A stretch of 5,010 nucleotides of DNA from assembly GCA_018400625.1 (NCBI GenBank), contig JAGYMJ010000248.1, positions 1 through 5,010 of the forward strand, in the 5' to 3' direction. Of this stretch, positions 1-4,419 are shown one piece after another (the first letter of the stretch is position 1; each line of letters opens with the position of its first letter). The notes under the pieces are model-generated. The model searched no databases and was not told the DNA's origin. It saw only the letters and a program-made list of their open reading frames with translations. Both the position numbers and the translations under genes were made by a program. Source of the DNA: Planctomycetota bacterium. GTDB taxonomy: Bacteria; Planctomycetota; Brocadiia; SM23-32.

Positions 1-49
1 TCTTACATCCGCATCGAAAAGATTTGATGAACGTTTAATTTTCAGAAAA

Positions 50-1108
50 TCAGGCATTGCTGAGTTCTTTTACAACAAGATCGCCGACTTCCGAGGTGGT
101 ATAGCCCATTTTACCGGCCGAAAGTGATTTAATTTTGGAGTCTGTCACTTTCATCACCGCATTTTCTATCATTTGGGCCGCCCGGCTTTCTCCGAGTTCA
201 TCCAGCATCATGGCTCCCGAACATATAGCGGCAAGCGGATTTATCTTGCCCTGACCGGTATATTTCGGCGCACTGCCGCCGATCGGCTCAAACATTGAAA
301 CCCCTTGAGGATTAATATTCCCTCCGGCCGCTATACCCATCCCCCCCTGGATCATAGCGCCCAGATCGGTAATTATATCTCCGAACATATTGGGAGTCAC
401 GATGACATCAAACCATTCAGGATTTTTGACCATCCACATGCACGTCGCATCGACATGAGCATAATCCCGCTCGATATCGGGATATTCCTCACCGATTTCA
501 TTGAACGCCCGCCACCATAAATCGTGCGCATAAGTTAAGACATTTGTTTTAGCGCACAATGTGAGCTGCTTCCTGTTGTCACGTTGACGACAATACTCAA
601 AGGCATAGCGTAAACATCTCTCCACACCAAATCTTGTATTCACCAATTCCTGCAGAGCGACTTCATTCGGGGTGTTTTTGTAAACAAAGCCACCAGTCCC
701 GCAATACAGACCTTCATTATTTTCGCGTACCACGACGAAATCTATGTCTTCAGGCGTTTTATTGGCAAGCGGACATTCAACACCGGGGTAAAGCTTCACC
801 GGTCGGAGATTAATATATTGCTGCAATTCGAAGCGGAGCCGCAAAAGCAGCCCTTTTTCCAATATCCCCGGCTCGACATCCGGGTGTCCAACGGCTCCCA
901 AATATATCGCATGATAACCTCTCAACTCTTCAATAGCATCATCGGGTAGAATCTCGCCTGTTTCCAAATATCGATCTCCGCCGAAATCATAAGAGGTTGT
1001 TTCATATTCAATGCCTTCCATTTTACAAACGGCACTCAATACTTTGAGCCCCTCTTCGACGACTTCAGGACCTGTTCCATCACCGGGCAACACAGCAATT
1101 TTGTACAT
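50..1108 (-). CDS. leuB: 3-isopropylmalate dehydrogenase, short (type 2) LeuB subfamily
   Basis: This 352-residue cytosolic enzyme is predicted to oxidise and decarboxylate (2R,3S)-3-isopropylmalate to 2-oxoisocaproate in leucine synthesis. Seen: N-terminal GDGTGPEV (residues 9-16); substrate arginines R92, R102 (NLRP) and R128; Y135 and K187 as the likely catalytic pair; the family signature NMFGDIITD (240-248) with metal-binding D244 and D248, and D220 in HVDA. The [10 protein letters not shown] and TPNEVA stretches resemble, from memory, the Mycobacterium-type LeuB. The loop reads RENNEG rather than the classic RELTGG, so a related beta-decarboxylating dehydrogenase (tartrate/D-malate or homoisocitrate) cannot be fully excluded. 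The coenzyme loop is unusual: GGSAPKY (277-283) replaces the usual HGSAPDI. The start is supported by GAGG at 1120-1117, 8 nt upstream. It is transcribed away from the LOG-family gene. No leuA, leuC or leuD is visible. Confidence 0.88.
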   Translation of the reverse strand: MYKIAVLPGDGTGPEVVEEGLKVLSAVCKMEGIEYETTSYDFGGDRYLETGEILPDDAIEELRGYHAIYLGAVGHPDVEPGILEKGLLLRLRFELQQYINLRPVKLYPGVECPLANKTPEDIDFVVVRENNEGLYCGTGGFVYKNTPNEVALQELVNTRFGVERCLRYAFEYCRQRDNRKQLTLCAKTNVLTYAHDLWWRAFNEIGEEYPDIERDYAHVDATCMWMVKNPEWFDVIVTPNMFGDIITDLGAMIQGGMGIAAGGNINPQGVSMFEPIGGSAPKYTGQGKINPLAAICSGAMMLDELGESRAAQMIENAVMKVTDSKIKSLSAGKMGYTTSEVGDLVVKELSNA

Positions 1109-1148
1109 GTCGTGATCCTCATATCAGATAATTTTTCAGTTAACAAAT

Positions 1149-1178
1149 ACTTCATCGACAACATTGAGTCGATGAAGT
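1149..1178 (-). promoter_or_regulatory. perfect 11-bp hairpin in the leuB leader
   Basis: The arms acttcatcgac (1149-1159) and gtcgatgaagt (1168-1178) are exact reverse complements around an 8-nt loop. On the leuB transcript the hairpin lies roughly 20 nt after the predicted start site and 40 nt before the ATG. No run of T follows it on either strand, so it is not a standard intrinsic terminator. It could be an mRNA-stabilising or regulatory stem, or a DNA operator for a dimeric protein. Confidence 0.5.
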
Positions 1179-1200
1179 GATTCTAAGGGTCTTACGGATA

Positions 1201-1253
1201 CAACAGGATACCAACAGGAAATCAAAATGTCAAATAATATGATAAACTTATCA
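1201..1253. promoter_or_regulatory. candidate operator sites around the leuB promoter
   Basis: Two elements overlap or abut the leuB promoter. The palindrome TGATAA-ac-TTATCA (1240-1253) ends 6 bp upstream of the -35, where an activator would bind. The octamer caacagga occurs twice (1201-1208 and 1212-1219), 11 bp apart or about one helical turn, covering the -10 and the spacer. A third partial copy (aacagga) is at 1278-1284. The regulator is unknown. Short AT-rich palindromes can occur by chance, so this is a candidate only. Confidence 0.3.
1205..1233 (-). promoter_or_regulatory. sigma70-type promoter of leuB
   Basis: Read on the minus strand, a perfect -35 TTGACA (1233-1228) is followed by a 17-bp spacer and a -10 TATCCT (1210-1205, 4 of 6 matches). 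Initiation would fall near 1198, giving a leader of about 90 nt before the leuB ATG. The -35 match and ideal spacing make this one of the best promoters in the window. No transcript data are available. Confidence 0.65.
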
Positions 1254-1394
1254 ACAAATTATTTTCAATTCAGTCCGAACAGGACAATATTTTTAACTCT
1301 TTTCCCTCCGCAGAAAAAAATATAATAATCTGCATTCCATCATCGCTCCAACTTCAATAGATAGAAGCTTTAGGCGACAAGATGCCCCGCTTCC

Positions 1395-1424
1395 TTGTAA
1401 AAGCAATAGCTTTTCCTCTATTAT
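1395..1424 (+). promoter_or_regulatory. possible promoter of the LOG-family gene
   Basis: TTGTAA (1395-1400, 4 of 6 matches to the -35) and TATTAT (1419-1424, 5 of 6 to the -10) are separated by 18 bp. Initiation would be near 1431, leaving a leader of about 58 nt. The match is moderate and the region is AT-rich, so this is tentative. Confidence 0.4.
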
Positions 1425-1458
1425 AAGGTTTGTCATTACATGAAAGACTCTTTATTTA

Positions 1459-1479
1459 CTTCAAGCTCCCTTGAAGAGG
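1459..1479 (+). promoter_or_regulatory. ribosome binding site partly inside a 7-bp hairpin
   Basis: GAAGAGG (1473-1479) sits 10 nt before the ATG at 1490 and is the likely Shine-Dalgarno. Its first four bases form the right arm of an exact inverted repeat, cttcaag (1459-1465) / cttgaag (1470-1476), with a 4-nt loop ctcc. Folding would partly mask the site in the mRNA, and the loop itself is purine-complementary. This could tune translation, but the stem is short and not GC-rich. Confidence 0.4.
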
Positions 1480-1489
1480 TATTAAGCCC

Positions 1490-2239
1490 ATGAAAAAAAA
1501 AGGAAATTTCCCGTTGAGAAGAAAGAAAGGTGTTAAGAGTGATTTTGAACTTATCGACTCCTCACGTCAAAATACTGCTTTTGCTCAGAGTGACACATGG
1601 CGTGTTTTTCGTATAATGGCGGAATTTGTGGAAGGCTTTGAGACACTTCATAACCTTGGTCCCGCCGTGTCCATTTTCGGAAGCGCCCGGGGGAAAAAAG
1701 ATGATGAGTATTATAATAAGGCACGATATACGGCAAAAAAGCTGGCAGAGGAAGATGTTGCCGTTATCACCGGTGGTGGTGGAGGATTTATGGAGGCTGC
1801 CAACCGGGGGGCCAGGGAAGGCGGCGGGAAATCTGTGGGCTTAAATATCGAACTTCCGTTTGAACAGCAACCCAACCAGTATTTAGACATAATGCTTGAA
1901 TTTCACTATTTCTTCTGCCGAAAAGTTATGTTTTTGAAGAATTCCATAGGGTTTATTATGTTTCCGGGGGGATTTGGAACGATGGATGAATTATTCGAAG
2001 CCCTTACCCTCATTCAGACCATGCGCAACGAAAATTTCGGCCTTGTGCTCTACGGATCAGAATTCTGGGAAGGACTTCTCGAATGGATCAAAGAACCCAT
2101 GTTGGCCAGGGGGTATATATCGCCTGAAGATATAGATATTGTGAAAATTACGGACAGCGCTGATGAAGCAGTAAACATTATTCTTGAACGATTAAGCCAT
2201 CTCGCCAAAATGCATTCAACGGAAAGAGAGGAAAAATAA
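1490..2239 (+). CDS. LOG-family / TIGR00730 Rossmann-fold nucleotide hydrolase
   Basis: This 249-residue soluble protein has the lysine-decarboxylase-like/LOG fold. Members release free base from nucleoside 5'-monophosphates (cytokinin ribotide phosphoribohydrolase activity); the physiological substrate in most bacteria is unclear. Seen: a basic N-terminus (residues 1-16), a helical segment, then VSIFGSARG (60-68), TGGGGGFMEAANRGA (94-108), R144 in RKVMF, and the hallmark PGGFGTMDE (159-167). The invariant Arg and Glu of this motif pair (R144, E167) are present, so the enzyme is probably active. Its length exceeds that of the shortest LOG proteins because of about 50 N-terminal and 30 C-terminal residues. 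It is often misannotated as lysine decarboxylase, but there is no PLP-enzyme feature here. It stands alone, divergent from leuB and 281 bp from coaX. The start is supported by the RBS at 1473-1479. Confidence 0.88.
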   Translation: MKKKGNFPLRRKKGVKSDFELIDSSRQNTAFAQSDTWRVFRIMAEFVEGFETLHNLGPAVSIFGSARGKKDDEYYNKARYTAKKLAEEDVAVITGGGGGFMEAANRGAREGGGKSVGLNIELPFEQQPNQYLDIMLEFHYFFCRKVMFLKNSIGFIMFPGGFGTMDELFEALTLIQTMRNENFGLVLYGSEFWEGLLEWIKEPMLARGYISPEDIDIVKITDSADEAVNIILERLSHLAKMHSTEREEK

Positions 2240-2269
2240 AACGGTAACTTATACAGTTTGTGTGAGTCC

Positions 2270-2337
2270 TCAGTGAACCACGTGGCTCCCCCAACGGCTC
2301 TGTGCCGGTGGTGATCAAGTGAGACGGAGTTCACTGA
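2270..2337. repeat. 68-bp element bounded by a 9-bp inverted repeat
   Basis: The exact arms tcagtgaac (2270-2278) and gttcactga (2329-2337) enclose a 50-bp interior that is clearly more GC-rich than its surroundings. The interior includes the palindrome CCACGTGG (2278-2285), a repeated ggctc (2284-2288 and 2296-2300) and a ccac/gtgg pairing option. There is no T-run, so it is not a standard terminator, although it lies in the right place (31 bp after the LOG-family stop). It may be a dispersed REP/MITE-like repeat, a structured RNA, or an mRNA-processing site. No coding capacity was found. Confidence 0.45.
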
Positions 2338-2351
2338 ATACTTACGTTTGA

Positions 2352-2380
2352 TTGATAAAAATATGGCTTGCTGTTATAGT
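2352..2380 (+). promoter_or_regulatory. extended -10 promoter upstream of coaX
   Basis: TTGATA (2352-2357, 5 of 6 to the -35 consensus), a 17-bp spacer, and TATAGT (2375-2380, 5 of 6 to the -10), with the extended -10 dinucleotide TG at 2372-2373. Initiation near 2385-2387 would give an unusually long leader of about 134 nt before coaX. It probably drives coaX, the kinase gene and the small membrane-protein gene together, because those follow with short gaps and no terminator. Confidence 0.65.
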
Positions 2381-2418
2381 ATGAACGCTCCGTTTTCCAA
2401 ACTGTGGAGGGGGGGGTT

Positions 2419-2481
2419 TTGATAGGTGCTGGTTTGACGGCATTGATCGTTAGCACGGATAATGAGTTTTTTCAATTATAG
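2419..2481 (+). CDS. possible 20-codon leader ORF upstream of coaX
   Basis: A TTG at 2419 lies 8 nt after an exact GGAGG (2406-2410) and opens a frame of 20 codons (MIGAGLTALIVSTDNEFFQL) ending in TAG at 2479-2481. Its Shine-Dalgarno is stronger than any before coaX itself. The frame is the same as that of coaX, so only this TAG separates them. It could be a translated leader peptide, the remnant of an N-terminal extension, or chance. The residues match nothing I recognise, and the start codon is weak. Confidence 0.28.
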   Translation: MIGAGLTALIVSTDNEFFQL

Positions 2482-2520
2482 AACCTGCGATTGCAAACAC
2501 TTAAATTCATTGAGAGTCTG

Positions 2521-3318
2521 ATGTCCCAAAAGGATTTTATAGGCATAGACATCGGCAATAGCCGGTTAAAAGTGGCAAGGATTTGTGACGGCGGTATTGA
2601 ACGGTGCATAAACGTAAAAACGCATCCGATAACCGGCCTTTTTGACCGGTTATATCGAAAGATATCTGTCGAAAAATGGCCGGCACAATGCCGCTTAGCT
2701 ATCATCTGCTCGGTATGCTCCGAAGCCGATCCGCCCTTATTTAAATCACTTAAAAAGCTTAACTTATTTGAAAAAGAGTTGTTCTTAAAACATTCAGACA
2801 TTCCGCTTTGCATTAATTCACAAATCAAGAAACCTCAGCAAATCGGGATTGACAGAATATTAAATGCCTATGCCGCTCTGAAGTTGTATGGAAAACCTTG
2901 TATTGTGATCAGTGCCGGGACGGCTATCACCGTTGACCTTGTAGATGGTTCAGGAGAATTTAGAGGCGGGGCGATTGGACCGGGCTTCAGACTCTCCATG
3001 AAAGCCTTGACGCGGGGAACAAGCCGTTTACCCTGCATAGATGCTGAAAAACCTGCGAGAATCTGCGGGGTTAACACCGTGGAAGCCATGAAGAGCGGAG
3101 TGTATCATTTTTGTGGAAGTGGTGTAAAAACATTAGTGCAAAAATTTGCAGAAAAAACATCAGGGGTGCAGGCGGTAGTTGTAACGGGAGGCGATGGAGA
3201 ATTGCTCAATTTATATGACTGTCATCAAAATATAATTTTCAATCCCGAGCTTTTATTCATGGGAATGTGGCGCCTGTTTTTGGAACATTCCGGGCTCAAC
3301 TCAAACGCCAAAATATAG
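2521..3318 (+). CDS. coaX: type III pantothenate kinase
   Basis: CoaX phosphorylates pantothenate with ATP, the first step of coenzyme A synthesis, and acts in the cytosol as an ASKHA-fold dimer needing a monovalent cation. Seen in the 265-residue product: DIGNS (10-14, phosphate loop 1), GIDR (109-112) with D111 as the likely catalytic base, SAGTAITVD (131-139, second phosphate loop), GGAIGPG (149-155), GVNTVEAMKSG (183-193) and VTGGD (221-225). Length and motif order fit the family. One oddity is S131, where most members carry Asp (D-x-GTA). I chose the ATG at 2521 because it puts DIGN nine residues in, as is normal. The TTG at 2491 would add ten residues without a better ribosome site. The upstream GAGAG (2512-2516) is weak and close to the ATG, so translation may be modest or coupled. 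It heads a probable operon with the kinase gene 34 nt downstream; no birA partner is seen. Confidence 0.88.
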   Translation: MSQKDFIGIDIGNSRLKVARICDGGIERCINVKTHPITGLFDRLYRKISVEKWPAQCRLAIICSVCSEADPPLFKSLKKLNLFEKELFLKHSDIPLCINSQIKKPQQIGIDRILNAYAALKLYGKPCIVISAGTAITVDLVDGSGEFRGGAIGPGFRLSMKALTRGTSRLPCIDAEKPARICGVNTVEAMKSGVYHFCGSGVKTLVQKFAEKTSGVQAVVVTGGDGELLNLYDCHQNIIFNPELLFMGMWRLFLEHSGLNSNAKI

Positions 3319-3352
3319 TGTGGTCTATGGTATTTGATATGGGGAGTTTGTA

Positions 3353-4198
3353 ATGATAAGAAAAACTCTATCAATACTTACCGGTAAAACATATAAACAC
3401 AAATATCGTATTGACGAGAAACTGTTTTCAGGTGCATTCTCCGAAATATATAAAGCCAAAGAACGGACAACCGGCAATACTGTCGTTATTAAGATATTAA
3501 CCGAAGCGGGCAAAAAAATTGCACGTTTACTTAAAGAAGATATGCATTCTCAATGGGAAGGGGAAATTCTCATGAACATGAACCACCCAAACATCGTGAA
3601 AGGGTTCGATTTTGACAGCGGCCGTTACTTTTGGATCGCGATGGAGTACCTGGAATATCCTCTGAATCTTCATATCACCAGAAATATGGGCAAGATGAAG
3701 GAGACGGAAAAAATAGATATTTTAATTCCCATAGCCCGCGCAATCAATTATATTCACCAACAGGGACTGGTTCATCGCGATATAGCTACGGATAATGTCA
3801 TGTTGAAGGGGAAAACGGCTAAATTAATAGATTTTGGTATGACTGTTCCCATCGGTTCAAAAGTGATAAAGGGAAGAGTAGGAACCCCAAGCTATATGGC
3901 CCCGGAAACGATAAAAAACAGGGAATACACCCCTGCTGGGGATATTTATTCTTTTGGTATGGTGATGTATGAGCTCGTAACAGGGACGAAACCTTTTGCC
4001 GCTGAAAGCAAAGAACAGCGCATGACAAAAGCATTGAACTTGAAACCGGTTTCACCTTCGGGATTGGGTAAAACATGCAGCCGGGGGTTAGAACGTTTAA
4101 TTATGGGTTGTATTTCTAAGAATCCATACCAGAGGCCGGAAAATGCTCACGAAATTGTTCAACTGTTAGATGATATTAAGCAACTCAAAAAAAAATGA
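3353..4198 (+). CDS. soluble Hanks-type (eukaryotic-like) protein kinase
   Basis: The 281 residues are almost entirely one kinase domain, with no membrane helix, PASTA, or other sensor domain. Seen: nucleotide loop LFSGAFSEIY (24-33), K47 in VVIKIL, helix-C Glu E69, hinge MEYLE (97-101), catalytic loop HRDIATDN (141-148) with D143 and N148, DFG (160-162), GTPSYMAPE (177-185), DIYSFG (197-202) and R261 in the last subdomain. All the core residues are present, so activity is plausible. Two departures stand out: F25 replaces the first glycine of GxGxxG, and A145 replaces the lysine of the usual Ser/Thr-kinase HRDxK. It starts 34 nt after coaX behind a strong GGGGAG (3341-3346, 6 nt spacing). It likely phosphorylates Ser/Thr, with an unknown target. 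A sensor role could be supplied by the small membrane protein downstream, but this is inference. Confidence 0.9.
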   Translation: MIRKTLSILTGKTYKHKYRIDEKLFSGAFSEIYKAKERTTGNTVVIKILTEAGKKIARLLKEDMHSQWEGEILMNMNHPNIVKGFDFDSGRYFWIAMEYLEYPLNLHITRNMGKMKETEKIDILIPIARAINYIHQQGLVHRDIATDNVMLKGKTAKLIDFGMTVPIGSKVIKGRVGTPSYMAPETIKNREYTPAGDIYSFGMVMYELVTGTKPFAAESKEQRMTKALNLKPVSPSGLGKTCSRGLERLIMGCISKNPYQRPENAHEIVQLLDDIKQLKKK

Positions 4199-4245
4199 AA
4201 ATAAGCCGTCCAACAGACACTACTAATTGGGAGACATTACGATGA
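4195..4245 (+). CDS. possible 16-codon linker ORF between the kinase and small membrane-protein genes
   Basis: The ATG at 4195 overlaps the kinase stop (ATGA, 4195-4198). The frame runs 16 codons (MKISRPTDTTNWETLR) to a TGA at 4243-4245 that overlaps the next ATG at 4242. This back-to-back overlap is typical of translational coupling, but no Shine-Dalgarno precedes 4195, and the start of the ORF shares an 11-nt repeat, atgaaaataag, with the next gene (4195-4205 and 4242-4252). It may be coincidence. The peptide has no recognisable feature. Confidence 0.15.
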   Translation: MKISRPTDTTNWETLR

Positions 4246-4409
4246 AAATAAGATTAACAGGCCGTATTGTTACGTCGGTATTTACCGTCCTGTTCGCAAT
4301 ACTTTGCATCATTTATGCCATCAGATCGGAAGATGCCGGTCTTAGAGCCATTGCATGGGGAATGATCTCTTTAACTTCCGCCACTTTTTTCCGCTATTTT
4401 GAAGACTAA
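4242..4409 (+). CDS. small protein with two predicted membrane helices
   Basis: The 55-residue product has a basic N-terminus (K2, R4, R8), a hydrophobic stretch at about residues 9-27, a short polar turn RSEDAGLR (28-35), a second hydrophobic stretch at about 36-50, and a charged end RYFED. This suggests a helical hairpin in the inner membrane with both ends in the cytoplasm. The ATG at 4242 is preferred over the TTG at 4227 because GGGAG (4229-4233) lies 8 nt before it. I do not recognise the family. Position 43 nt after the kinase gene suggests cotranscription and a possible role as membrane anchor or partner, unproven. It ends 10 bp from the convergent coiled-coil gene. Confidence 0.65.
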   Translation: MKIRLTGRIVTSVFTVLFAILCIIYAIRSEDAGLRAIAWGMISLTSATFFRYFED

Positions 4410-4419
4410 CTGATGGGTA

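Larger units (their letters stand above)
1109..1489. other. divergent intergenic region, leuB / LOG-family gene
   Basis: The 381-bp gap between divergent starts holds no ORF I would support. It contains the leuB promoter, leader hairpin and candidate operators (left half) and a weaker rightward promoter plus a Shine-Dalgarno hairpin (right end). In the middle (about 1254-1380) I see AT-rich sequence, an isolated perfect TATAAT on the plus strand (1321-1326) with no matching -35, and a weak 5-bp inverted repeat (gcaga 1310-1314 / tctgc 1329-1333). Confidence 0.7.
2240..2520. other. intergenic region between the LOG-family gene and coaX
   Basis: These 281 bp contain, in order, the inverted-repeat element (2270-2337), an extended -10 promoter (2352-2380), a run of eight G (2409-2416) directly after a GGAG sequence, a possible 20-codon leader ORF (2419-2481), and a weak stem pairing gtgct (2426-2430) with agcac (2452-2456). 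I recognise no known riboswitch consensus here. Confidence 0.65.

Noticed and set aside
305..520. 71-codon plus-strand ORF inside leuB
   Set aside because: It is antisense to a well-supported enzyme gene, has no ribosome site, and its composition is that of a shadow frame.
983..1164. Leucine-rich 41-codon frame on the minus strand starting in the loop of the leuB leader hairpin (ATG 1164-1162), suggestive of a leucine attenuator peptide
   Set aside because: It has no Shine-Dalgarno, runs far into leuB in another frame instead of ending before it, and no terminator/antiterminator pair is seen.
2275..2304. On the minus strand, GAGCC ... GGTTC with a bulged stem resembling group II intron domain V
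   Set aside because: The segment is only 26 nt (domain V is about 34 nt), the bulge comes too early in the helix, and no reverse transcriptase or other intron domain is present in the window.
2050..2334. 94-codon minus-strand ORF spanning the end of the LOG-family gene and the inverted-repeat element
   Set aside because: Mostly antisense to the LOG coding region, with no family features and no supporting ribosome site.
2363..2422. 19-codon ORF from ATG 2363 whose TGA overlaps the TTG at 2419
   Set aside because: Its start lies upstream of the predicted transcription start and has no Shine-Dalgarno; the overlap is probably chance.
2472..2828. 118-codon minus-strand ORF over the start of coaX
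   Set aside because: It is antisense to the conserved N-terminal motifs of CoaX and has no recognisable domain.
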